From Bordetella parapertussis (lineage in GTDB: Bacteria > Pseudomonadota > Gammaproteobacteria > Burkholderiales > Burkholderiaceae_C), in the NCBI GenBank assembly GCA_945875935.1, contig CAMCNE010000077.1, forward strand, positions 1 to 10,550: DNA of 10,550 nt, written 5' to 3'. The translations under genes were made by a program, and so were the position numbers. Below, one piece after another: positions 1-7,587 of this stretch (position 1 is its first letter; every line of letters starts with the position of its first letter). The notes beneath the pieces were generated by a model that saw only the letters and a program-made list of their open reading frames with translations, made no database searches and was not told the origin of the DNA.

Positions 1-93
1 GACCGATTCAAGGGCTGGCCGCACAGCGGCCATGTGACGCTGGCGCGCGGTGAACGCTCGCGGCTGGCTGACTTCGCCAGCGAGGTGCTTTGA
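1..93 (+). CDS. C-terminal fragment of an unidentified protein, possibly alpha/beta hydrolase-like
   Basis: Frame 1 is open from the window edge to a TGA at 91-93 and gives the last 30 residues of a protein that starts outside the window. The codons favour G/C in the third position, like the neighbouring genes. I do not recognise the family with confidence. The tail has a Pro-His-Ser-Gly-His stretch about 20 residues before the end, followed by an amphipathic segment ending Phe-Ala-Ser-Glu-Val-Leu. That resembles the position of the catalytic His and last helix of alpha/beta hydrolases, but 30 residues are too few to decide. It converges with the DNA ligase gene, with 13 bp between the two stop codons, so there is little room for a terminator. 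Confidence 0.55.
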   Translation, partial: DRFKGWPHSGHVTLARGERSRLADFASEVL

Positions 94-106
94 GGCACGC
101 AGCCCC

Positions 107-991
107 TCAAAGGCCGATCTCGGCGGCTCGCCAGTAGCTCGCAAAGCGCGGCACGCCCGACGGGGTGTGACCGCGGTGGGTGTAGGTGATCCAGCTGCCC
201 ACGGCAGGTGGGTGGCGGCGCTGCTCGTCGGTGAATCCGGTGCCGATGCGGAACTCGATGCCCGCCACGTTGCGCACGCGCAGCGCGCCCATCAGTCCGG
301 CCAGCCGGCCACGCCCGGCCTCGCAGGCGAGCACCTGCGCTTCGGCATCATGCAGCGGCTTGAGCTTGAGCACCGCGGTGCTGCGCCCTGGCGCCCACGG
401 CGCGTCGGCGCGGTGCAGCACCAGCCCTTCCCCGCCGCCTCGCACCACCGAATCCAGCCGCTGCTGCAAAGCCGCGCGGTCGGCCATCAGCTGTTGATCA
501 ACAGCCACCAGCGCGCTCGATGCCGAGGCGCGCACCAGCGTCTCGATGCGCTGAGCACGTTGAGCGAAACTGCCTGCGGCGCCCGGCAAGTCGAACACCA
601 TCAGCCGCAACGCACGCCACTGGGCGTCGTCGGGCGTCGATCGCCGCGCGCTGGCGGACGTCACATCGAAGCGCCGCCGCCCGCCCCACAGCTCACCGTC
701 CAGCGCGGTGTCGGGCCAGCCTTCGGTGAACCAGGCGGGTGCTGCAATCGGCCGGCCGCTGCGAAAGCGCAGGCCGCGCCCGTCCCAGATGGCGCGCACA
801 CCATCGAACTTTTCGCTCACCAGGTAGCCGGCGGGATCCATGTCGGCCGACGCCGGCGACAGCAGCTCGATAGCCGGCGCGCCGGGATCTGCGGCGGGGG
901 TTCGCGCAGCAGCCCAAGGCGCCGCAACCCACAGGCCGGCAACTGCCAGCAGCGCGCGACGGCGAGTGACAAGGGTTTGGAATTCAGTCAT
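107..991 (-). CDS. ligE: Secreted ATP-dependent DNA ligase, LigE type
   Basis: The 294-residue protein is a minimal ATP-dependent DNA ligase that seals nicked duplex DNA through an enzyme-AMP intermediate. Visible motifs are motif I E-K-F-D-G-V-R at 60-66 (Lys61 is the adenylated lysine), Arg80 in an R-S-G-R motif, motif III L-D-G-E-L-W at 97-102, motif IIIa around V-F-D-L at 132-135, motif IV G-E-G-L-V-L at 187-192 and motif V L-K-L-K at 208-211. A short OB-fold region follows to residue 294. There are no extra DNA-binding domains, and the length fits LigE. The N-terminus (T-R-R-R-A-L-L, then a hydrophobic stretch ending A-A-A near residue 29) looks like an export signal, possibly twin-arginine. 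LigE enzymes are known as periplasmic ligases in Proteobacteria and have been linked to extracellular DNA handling. I chose the ATG at 989-991 because it places this signal at the very N-terminus; no strong ribosome site is visible. The reading frame stays open upstream to about 1114. The gene is divergent from the NRPS. Confidence 0.9.
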   Translation of the reverse strand: MTEFQTLVTRRRALLAVAGLWVAAPWAAARTPAADPGAPAIELLSPASADMDPAGYLVSEKFDGVRAIWDGRGLRFRSGRPIAAPAWFTEGWPDTALDGELWGGRRRFDVTSASARRSTPDDAQWRALRLMVFDLPGAAGSFAQRAQRIETLVRASASSALVAVDQQLMADRAALQQRLDSVVRGGGEGLVLHRADAPWAPGRSTAVLKLKPLHDAEAQVLACEAGRGRLAGLMGALRVRNVAGIEFRIGTGFTDEQRRHPPAVGSWITYTHRGHTPSGVPRFASYWRAAEIGL

Positions 992-1026
992 GGCGGCAAT
1001 CCACATCGTTGAGGAGCCGCCAGTGT

Positions 1027-1049
1027 GTTCAAGCCACTGGCCTTGAAAC
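1027..1049. other. Imperfect hairpin in the ligase/NRPS intergenic region
   Basis: The arms GTTCAAGCC (1027-1035) and GG-C-CTTGAA-A-C (1039-1049) pair with a 3-nt ACT loop and two single-base bulges, giving about nine to ten base pairs. It lies directly beside the stronger hairpin at 1050-1081. On the minus strand both would fall in the untranslated leader of the ligase mRNA if transcription starts further upstream. No function can be assigned. Confidence 0.4.
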
Positions 1050-1081
1050 ATCCCCCTGAAGGGGCCGTCCCTTGGGGGGAT
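1050..1081. repeat. C/G-run palindromic element (stem-loop), possibly a dispersed repeat
   Basis: The outer arms ATCCCCC (1050-1056) and GGGGGAT (1075-1081) are perfectly complementary. After a small internal bulge, the inner arms AAGGG (1059-1063) and CCCTT (1069-1073) pair around the 5-nt loop GCCGT. The result is a two-tier stem of 12 base pairs. Stem-loops made of C-run, GAAGGGG, CCGTCCCTT and G-run resemble short intergenic palindromes that I recall as recurrent in Comamonadaceae genomes; that is memory, not a search. There is no T-run on either side, so it is not a classic terminator. Only one copy is visible here. Confidence 0.5.
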
Positions 1082-1097
1082 TGCGAGGATTTGCCCC

Positions 1098-1136
1098 ATG
1101 ACGCGGCCCACCAAAGAGCGAAAATATCGCCTGTAG
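1098..1136 (+). CDS. Possible 12-codon leader ORF upstream of the NRPS
   Basis: An ATG at 1098 is preceded by GAGGA (1085-1089) at 8-nt spacing, the best ribosome-binding signal in this intergenic region. It encodes a 12-residue, strongly basic peptide (MTRPTKERKYRL) and stops with TAG at 1134-1136. An ATG in the NRPS frame follows one base later, at 1138. The arrangement could be a leader peptide with translational coupling, but an ORF this short can easily arise by chance. The peptide has no run of one amino acid that would point to ribosome-stalling attenuation. Confidence 0.2.
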   Translation: MTRPTKERKYRL

Positions 1137-1269
1137 CATGGTCAGAACCGGAAATAGAGGCCATATCGGCGCTTCGTGCGGCGTGCACGGTCGATATCCT
1201 GCGCCTTGCGCCCTGCCGGCGCCGGTTCGCACGCGCCCCCTACAAATCACCCGAACAGCGAATACTCCC

Positions 1270-4200
1270 TTGAGCAAGCAGCCCGCCAGCACGATTGCCG
1301 AACTTATGCGCGAGCAAGCCCGCACGCGCCCCGCAGCGCCGGCGATCCTGGCACCCGGGCGCCCCGCCCTGACGTTTGCTGGCCTGTGGCAACAGGCCTC
1401 GGAACTTGCCTCGGCACTGCAATCGCTCGGCGTGACGCCATCGACCCGCGTGGCCGTGGTCCTGCCCAACGGCCCCGAGATGGCGGTGGCGTTTCTGGGC
1501 ACCTCGATGTGCTCGACGTGCGCACCGCTGAACCCGGCCTATCCGGCCGCGGAGCTGCGCTTCTATCTCGAGGACCTCGGCGCGAAGGTGCTCATCGTTC
1601 AAGCGGGGGACGCAGGACCCGCAGGCGCAGTCGCGCGCGAACTCGGGCTGACCGTGCTCGAAGTCGGGACCGACACCGCGCAGCCCGCCGGGCACTTGCG
1701 CATCGCGTTGCCCAACGCCGTCGAAGCTGTGCCGTCGGCCGTGATGGCTTGCGCTGACGACATCGCGCTGGTCCTGCACACCTCCGGCACCACCGCACGG
1801 CCGAAGATCGTGCCCCTGACGCAGGCCAACCTGGTGGCCTCGGCGCACAACATCGCGCGACACCTGGCGCTGCAGCCGGCTGACCGCTGCCTGAACGTGA
1901 TGCCGCTGTTCCACATCCACGGACTGGTCGGCGCCTTGCTGTCCACCATGGCGTCGGGCGGCAGCATCGTGTGCACGCCGGGGTTTGACGCTCATCTGTT
2001 CTTCGACTGGACGGCGCAGTTCGACCCCACCTGGTACAGCGCCGTGCCGACGATCCACCAGTCGCTGCTCGAAAACGGCGCTGAGTACCGACTCAAGGCG
2101 CCGCAGCACCGGTTCCGCTTCGTGCGCTCGTCTTCAGCGGCGCTGGCGCCCGCGGTATTCCACCGGCTGCAAGAACTCACCGGCGCGCCGGTGATCGAGG
2201 CCTACGGCATGACCGAAGCTTCGCACCAGATGACGAGCAATCCGCTGCCACTGGGCGTACGCAAGCCCGGCTCGGTGGGTCTCGCAGCCGGCGTTGACGT
2301 GGCGCTGATGAGCGACGGCGGCGACCTGCTGGCACCCGGCGAGACTGGCGAGATCGTGATCCGCGGCCCCGGCGTCTTCGCGGGCTACGAGAACCATCCG
2401 CAGGCCAATGCCAGCTCATTCACCCACGGGTGGTTCAGAACCGGCGATCAAGGCCGACTCGATGACGAGGGGTATCTGTTCATCTCGGGCCGTCTGAAAG
2501 AGATCGTCAACCGCGCCGGTGAGAAGATCTCGCCGCGCGAGGTGGACGAAGCCCTTCTCGAGCACCCCGACGTGGCCCAGGCAACCGCCTTCGGCCGGCC
2601 GCACCCCAGTCTCGGCGAGGACCTGGCGGCGGCGGTCGTGCTGCGCAGCGGCGCACAGGCCGACGATGCCGCGTTGCGCGCTTTCCTGTTCGAGCGGTTG
2701 GCGGCCTTCAAGGTGCCATCGGTCATCGCCTTTGTCGACGCCATCCCGAAAGGCCCGACCGGCAAGGTGCAGCGCAACAGCCTGTACGAGAAGCTGCGCG
2801 ACAGGATGGGAGCGACCCTCGTGGAAGCCAGCACGGATATCGAGCGTTCGATTCAGGCCGTCTTCAGTGAAGCGCTTGGGGTTGGCCCGCTGGGCGCCAA
2901 CCACAACTTCTTCGACGCCGGCGGCGACTCCCTGACGGCGACCCGAGTGGTCGCGCGCATCAACGAACGGCACGGCACGGCGTTGGCTGCGACGGACGTT
3001 TTCCACCACCCCACCATCGCGACTCTCGCAGCGAAGGTGCTGGGACGACAGATCACCGACTCCGAGCGTCCAGCGCAGCCTCAGCGTCAGGCCAACGCCT
3101 CCGAGCCACAGGGCGCATCGCCATCTGACTGGCGCGAGCCGCTGGAGGGTATGGCGAGGCTCGAACAGCCCACCGCCCGGCCGCAGCCGGCGCGCATGAG
3201 TCAGGCCGACAGCACCGGCCCGTCCGAGCAGCGCAGTGCCCTGGAAGCATTCGTCCTGCAGGTCTGGCGCAAGGTACTGAATCGGGATTCCATCGGGCTT
3301 GACGACAACTTCTTTGATCTTGGCGGCCACTCGCTGCTGGCCATGCGGGTCGCCTCGCGGATCGAGGCTGTGTTGCGCATTGAGATTCGGGTGCAACTGC
3401 TGTTCGAGGCCACCTCGGTGGCCCAGTTGTGTGCGGTCATCTCCCGGGACCATCCCGATCTGCAGGTGCCTGAGGCACCGCCCGGCTCGGATGAAGTCTC
3501 CAACGGTGGGCCCGAGCCCGAACAACTCCAGGCGGCCGATCGAACAGACTGCGCCGCGCTGATGCCCGGGCCATACGCTGCCCCACTCTCCTGCGCGCAG
3601 GAAGGCCTGTGGTTTCTCGACCGGATCACAGGGCCCAGCGGCATCTACAACATCGCTCAGGCGCTGCGCCTTTTCGGAACACTGAACGTGGCCGCGCTTG
3701 AGGGTGCCGTGCGCGCGCTGGTGCAGCGGCACGAAAGTCTGCGCACGGCTTTCCTGTCAGCCGACGGTATGGCGGTGCAGGCGGTGCGCTCGCTTGACGA
3801 AGTCAGCGGCAGTTTGCAGTTGGATGCGAATGTGCTTGACGGCGACACGGCTGCGCAGCGTGAGCGTGCGCTGGCCGAGGCGTTGCGGGATGCGGCCGCC
3901 GAGCCGTTCGCTCTGGCCTGCGCGCCGCTGCTGCGCGTTCGCCTGTGGCGCACGGGCGAGCACGAGCACGCGCTGCTGCTGGTGCTGCATCACATCGTGT
4001 CCGACGGCTGGTCGATGGGCATCCTGGCGCGCGAACTGGGCGCGCTGTATGTCGCGTCTTGTGCAGGCCATCCCGACCCGCTCGCGCCCCTGCCGCGGCA
4101 GTTCACCGACTACGCGGTGTGGCAACGCCAGCGGCTGAGCGAGCCTGGCGGCGTGCGCGATCTGGCCTACTGGCGAGCTCAGCTGGCCGGCCTCGAGCCG

Positions 4201-7200
4201 CTGCAGTTGCATACCGACCGTGCGCGAGCGCCAAGAGCGAACCACCAAGGCGATAGCGAGCGGGTCGAGATCTCGCCGGACACGGTGGTCAGACTCAAGG
4301 CGCTGGCTCGGCGCGAGAACGCCACCTTGTTCATGGTGCTGCTTGCGGCGTTCCAGGTGCTGCTGATGCGTCACTCGGGTCAGCACGACGTGGCGGTGGG
4401 CTCACCCGTGGCGGGGCGTCATCGCACCATATTCGAAGGGCTGATTGGCTACTTCGTCAACACGATCGTGTTGCGCAACGACCTGTCGGGCAACCCAGGC
4501 TTTGCGGAGTTGCTCGCACGCGTGCGCCTGACCTGCCTGCAGGGCTACGAACACCAGGAGCAGCCCTTCGACCGGCTGGTCGCCGAGCTCAGCCCGCAAC
4601 GAGATCTGAGCCGCAACCCTCTGTACCAAGTCGCTTTCGTGCTGCACAACACGCCGCCCGGCGCGCTCAACCTCGGCAACTTGCGCAGCGAGCCGCTGCC
4701 CGTGCACAACGCCACCGCCAAGTTCGATCTGTCGCTTTCCCTCGGCGAAGAGGGCGGCCACCTGCGTGGCACGATGGAGTACCGCACGCAACTGTTCGAC
4801 GCGGCCACCATCGAGCGGCTGATCTCGCACTTCGGGACCTTGCTCGAAGGCATCGTGGCAGCCCCGGAGATGGGCATCGAGCAGTTGCCTCTGATGACCC
4901 GACAGGAGCACGAGTTGCTGATGGGCTGGAGCGGCAACGCGAGGGTGGATCCGCAGCAGCCCAACTTGCACCAGCTCTTCGAGTTGCAAGCTCGGTGCCA
5001 CCCTGATGCGGTCGCCGTTGCGATGGCAGCTACATCTCTGAGCTTTGCCGAACTCAACGAACGCGCCAACCGTCTGGCGCATCACCTGCAAACGCTCGGC
5101 GTCGGCCCCGACGTGCTGGTGGGCCTGTGCCTGCCGCGCAGCCTGGACATGATCGTGGCGCTGCTGGCGATCCTGAAAGCCGGTGGCGCCTATGTTCCGC
5201 TGGACCCCGAGTACCCGAGCGAGCGGCTCGCGTTCATGCTGGCCGACACCGCAGCGCCAGTGCTCATCACCGAACAGGCCCTGCGCGGGCGTTTACCGGA
5301 AAGCCGCGCTCGCGTGCTGTGCATTGACAGCGATGCGCACAGCTTCGCCCAGTGCCCCGACAGCAACCCCTCGGCACAGGCCACGGCAGACCACCTCGCC
5401 TACGTGATCTACACCTCGGGCTCGACCGGCACGCCCAAGGGCGTCATGGTGACGCACCGTGCCGTAGCCCGACTCGTGATCGATACCGACTACGTGCTGC
5501 TCGGGCCTGACGACGTCGTGGCCCAGGCGTCGAACAGCTCGTTCGACGCGGCCACTTTTGAGATCTGGGGGGCGCTGCTCAACGGCGCGAAGCTCACCAT
5601 CGTGTCCAAGGACGTGCTGCTGTCGGGCGCGGCGCTGGCTCGCGAGATCGCGGCCCATCGCATCACCACGCTGTTCCTGACCACGTCTGTGTTCAACGAA
5701 CACGCGGCGAACTCGCCGGGCATGTTCAGTCCGCTCAAGCAACTGCTGTTCGGCGGCGAAACGGTCGATCCCGCAGCTGTGCGGCGGGTACTCGACACCG
5801 CACCGCCCCGCCGTTTGCTCAACGGTTACGGCCCGACCGAAACGACCACCTTCGCGACCTGGTTCGAAGCGCCTTTGACCAGCGCCGAGGTGGGCGCTCG
5901 GGTGCCCATCGGCCGCCCGATCGCGAACACGCGCTGCCGCGTGCTCGATGCCCGACTCGAACCGGTGCCTGTAGGGATCGTCGGCGAGCTGTACATCGGC
6001 GGGCCGGGACTGGCACGGGGCTATCTGAACCGTCCCGAACTCACCGCCGAAAGGTTTGTTGACGACCCCTGGCTGCCTGGCGAGCGGCTGTACCGCACGG
6101 GCGACTTGGTGCGCTACCGGCCCGACGGCAACCTCGACTGCGTGGGGCGCGCCGACCGTCAGGTCAAGCTGCGCGGCTTTCGCATCGAGCTCGGCGAAAT
6201 CGAAGCGGCCCTCGCCGCCTGCGCAGGTGTGCGACAGGCGTTGGTAGTGCTGGGCGAGGATTTGTCGGGAACCGCGCGATTGGTGGCCTACGTGGTGAGC
6301 CCGGACGGCGTGGCCGACACCGGCGCGCTGGTGGCCGAACTGAAACAGCGCCTGCCGGACCACATGATCCCGTCCGCGATCGTTGCGCTGCCGGCCTTGC
6401 CGCTGACGCCCAACGGCAAGCTCGACCACAAGGCGCTGCCGGCGCCCAGTTTCGGGGCGCAGCCCGGCTCGCCGCCATGCCACGTATCCGCCTTGTTGCC
6501 GGACGACGAGCCCACCTCGCCCCTGGAGCAAAAGCTGTCGGCCATCTGGTGCGACGTGTTGGGCTTGGAGTCCATCGGCGTACAAGATGACTTCTTTGAA
6601 CTCGGAGGCCATTCGCTGCTGGCCATTCGGCTGCTGACCCGGATCGATCAGGCGCTGGGCTCGCTGCTCAACGTGTCCACACTGTTCCAGGCGCCGAACA
6701 TCCGGCAACTGGCTGCGGTGATCGAACAGCAGATCTACACGCCCGACTCGTGCGTGGTCAGTCTGCAGCCGCGGGGCGCGCTCAAGGCGGTATTCACCAT
6801 CGCCGGCTATGGCGGTGGCGTCATGCCGTTCCGGGCGTTGGCTCGAGAACTGGGCATGAACCGCCCCTTGTGCGTGCTCGACACGGGAGTCTTCGGACTC
6901 GCCGGCGAGGATTTCACCCTCGAGGAACTGGCGCGCCGAATGATCATGGACATGCGGCAGTGGCAGCCCGAAGGGCCATATCACCTGGTCGGCTACTCGT
7001 TGGGCGGCAACATCGCCTTCGAAATGGCCAGGCAGTTGCACGCCGCAGGCGTCAAGGTTGGCCTGCTCGCGCTGCTCGACAGCGGCGTGCGCGGTTTCAT
7101 CAAACAGGCGCCGTTTGCGGTTCGGACATGGCTGCATGTGCGCCATGGCTTGGCCCTGAAACCGGCCGAGGCTGCTCGCTACCTGGGCGAACGCGTTTCA

Positions 7201-7587
7201 CGCTTGCGCAAGTACTTCATAACCGAACGCCAGCAAATCTTCTCCGGTAACGCAGAGGCATCCACCTCACCAGCCATCGCGATGCAGCGATCGGCCGACA
7301 CCGTGGGCCGAGCCTGGAAGCGCTATGTGCCCAGTAGCTATGCCGGCGCGATGCTGCTGATTCGCGCGGAAGTTCGACCTTCGTACCCCGGCCTGATCGA
7401 CGACGACCCTGAAATGGGCTGGGGGTCACTGGTCGAAGCCGGCGTTCAGCTGGAGAGCATGCAATGCGCGCACCTGCAAATCCTCAAGCCCGACCACGCT
7501 GCCGCGCTGGCGAGCATCCTGCTCAAGCACCTCGAATTGCTCAAGACAAACCAGCAGCCTGATGTCGAACACGCCCCCCGTGCCTGA
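1270..7587 (+). CDS. Nonribosomal peptide synthetase: acyl ligase-T-T-C-A-T-TE
   Basis: This 2,105-residue cytosolic megasynthase is numbered here from the TTG at 1270. Residues about 1-515 are an acyl-activating ligase: T-S-G-T-T-A-R-P-K at 171-179, Y-G-M-T-E at 312-316, R-T-G-D at 390-393 and P-T-G-K with Lys499. Its signature resembles oxalyl-CoA synthetase/PCS60/AAE3, not amino-acid adenylation domains. Carrier T1 (about 524-592) has G-G-D-S with Ser554. A Gln/Ala/Pro-rich linker (593-652) leads to T2 (653-732) with G-G-H-S and Ser688. The condensation domain (about 773-1200) has H-H-I-V-S-D-G at 907-913 and complete C1-C7 motifs of LCL style. The adenylation domain (about 1232-1725) has T-S-G-S-T-G-T-P-K at 1382-1390 and Lys1717; its pocket reads DAFFLGGTFK, near the valine/isoleucine codes. 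T3 carries Ser1782. The thioesterase has G-Y-S-L-G-G with Ser1910, Asp1937 and His2068. The predicted product is an N-acyl Val/Ile-type compound; the starter acid is unknown. The start is uncertain. An ATG at 1138 is in frame, but GC3 between 1138 and 1270 is about 60%, against nearly 80% after it, and homology begins near 1280. No good ribosome site precedes any candidate start. Confidence 0.92.
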   Translation: MSKQPASTIAELMREQARTRPAAPAILAPGRPALTFAGLWQQASELASALQSLGVTPSTRVAVVLPNGPEMAVAFLGTSMCSTCAPLNPAYPAAELRFYLEDLGAKVLIVQAGDAGPAGAVARELGLTVLEVGTDTAQPAGHLRIALPNAVEAVPSAVMACADDIALVLHTSGTTARPKIVPLTQANLVASAHNIARHLALQPADRCLNVMPLFHIHGLVGALLSTMASGGSIVCTPGFDAHLFFDWTAQFDPTWYSAVPTIHQSLLENGAEYRLKAPQHRFRFVRSSSAALAPAVFHRLQELTGAPVIEAYGMTEASHQMTSNPLPLGVRKPGSVGLAAGVDVALMSDGGDLLAPGETGEIVIRGPGVFAGYENHPQANASSFTHGWFRTGDQGRLDDEGYLFISGRLKEIVNRAGEKISPREVDEALLEHPDVAQATAFGRPHPSLGEDLAAAVVLRSGAQADDAALRAFLFERLAAFKVPSVIAFVDAIPKGPTGKVQRNSLYEKLRDRMGATLVEASTDIERSIQAVFSEALGVGPLGANHNFFDAGGDSLTATRVVARINERHGTALAATDVFHHPTIATLAAKVLGRQITDSERPAQPQRQANASEPQGASPSDWREPLEGMARLEQPTARPQPARMSQADSTGPSEQRSALEAFVLQVWRKVLNRDSIGLDDNFFDLGGHSLLAMRVASRIEAVLRIEIRVQLLFEATSVAQLCAVISRDHPDLQVPEAPPGSDEVSNGGPEPEQLQAADRTDCAALMPGPYAAPLSCAQEGLWFLDRITGPSGIYNIAQALRLFGTLNVAALEGAVRALVQRHESLRTAFLSADGMAVQAVRSLDEVSGSLQLDANVLDGDTAAQRERALAEALRDAAAEPFALACAPLLRVRLWRTGEHEHALLLVLHHIVSDGWSMGILARELGALYVASCAGHPDPLAPLPRQFTDYAVWQRQRLSEPGGVRDLAYWRAQLAGLEPLQLHTDRARAPRANHQGDSERVEISPDTVVRLKALARRENATLFMVLLAAFQVLLMRHSGQHDVAVGSPVAGRHRTIFEGLIGYFVNTIVLRNDLSGNPGFAELLARVRLTCLQGYEHQEQPFDRLVAELSPQRDLSRNPLYQVAFVLHNTPPGALNLGNLRSEPLPVHNATAKFDLSLSLGEEGGHLRGTMEYRTQLFDAATIERLISHFGTLLEGIVAAPEMGIEQLPLMTRQEHELLMGWSGNARVDPQQPNLHQLFELQARCHPDAVAVAMAATSLSFAELNERANRLAHHLQTLGVGPDVLVGLCLPRSLDMIVALLAILKAGGAYVPLDPEYPSERLAFMLADTAAPVLITEQALRGRLPESRARVLCIDSDAHSFAQCPDSNPSAQATADHLAYVIYTSGSTGTPKGVMVTHRAVARLVIDTDYVLLGPDDVVAQASNSSFDAATFEIWGALLNGAKLTIVSKDVLLSGAALAREIAAHRITTLFLTTSVFNEHAANSPGMFSPLKQLLFGGETVDPAAVRRVLDTAPPRRLLNGYGPTETTTFATWFEAPLTSAEVGARVPIGRPIANTRCRVLDARLEPVPVGIVGELYIGGPGLARGYLNRPELTAERFVDDPWLPGERLYRTGDLVRYRPDGNLDCVGRADRQVKLRGFRIELGEIEAALAACAGVRQALVVLGEDLSGTARLVAYVVSPDGVADTGALVAELKQRLPDHMIPSAIVALPALPLTPNGKLDHKALPAPSFGAQPGSPPCHVSALLPDDEPTSPLEQKLSAIWCDVLGLESIGVQDDFFELGGHSLLAIRLLTRIDQALGSLLNVSTLFQAPNIRQLAAVIEQQIYTPDSCVVSLQPRGALKAVFTIAGYGGGVMPFRALARELGMNRPLCVLDTGVFGLAGEDFTLEELARRMIMDMRQWQPEGPYHLVGYSLGGNIAFEMARQLHAAGVKVGLLALLDSGVRGFIKQAPFAVRTWLHVRHGLALKPAEAARYLGERVSRLRKYFITERQQIFSGNAEASTSPAIAMQRSADTVGRAWKRYVPSSYAGAMLLIRAEVRPSYPGLIDDDPEMGWGSLVEAGVQLESMQCAHLQILKPDHAAALASILLKHLELLKTNQQPDVEHAPRA

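Noticed and set aside
50..1012. 320-codon open frame on the plus strand opposite the DNA ligase
   Set aside because: The minus strand encodes a complete ligase with every catalytic motif; the plus frame is low-complexity and would overlap the end of the partial gene at 1-93.
1091..1127. Sigma-70-like promoter for the NRPS (ATGACG with AAATAT at about 18 bp)
   Set aside because: The -10 candidate matches the consensus at only three of six positions, and no better pair was seen on either strand.
1163..1197. ATATCG and CGATAT inverted hexamers, with another ATATCG at 1124, as a possible operator
   Set aside because: The arms are only 6 bp with a 23-bp spacer and no flanking symmetry, so chance is sufficient.
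2416..3732. 438-codon open frame on the minus strand across the two carrier domains
   Set aside because: It is a shadow of the NRPS; the plus-strand carriers and linker explain the sequence.
5293..7146. 617-codon open frame on the minus strand across the NRPS A-T-TE region
   Set aside because: It is antisense to an unambiguous coding sequence with all expected motifs; long antisense frames are common in GC-rich DNA, and the translation resembles no family I know.
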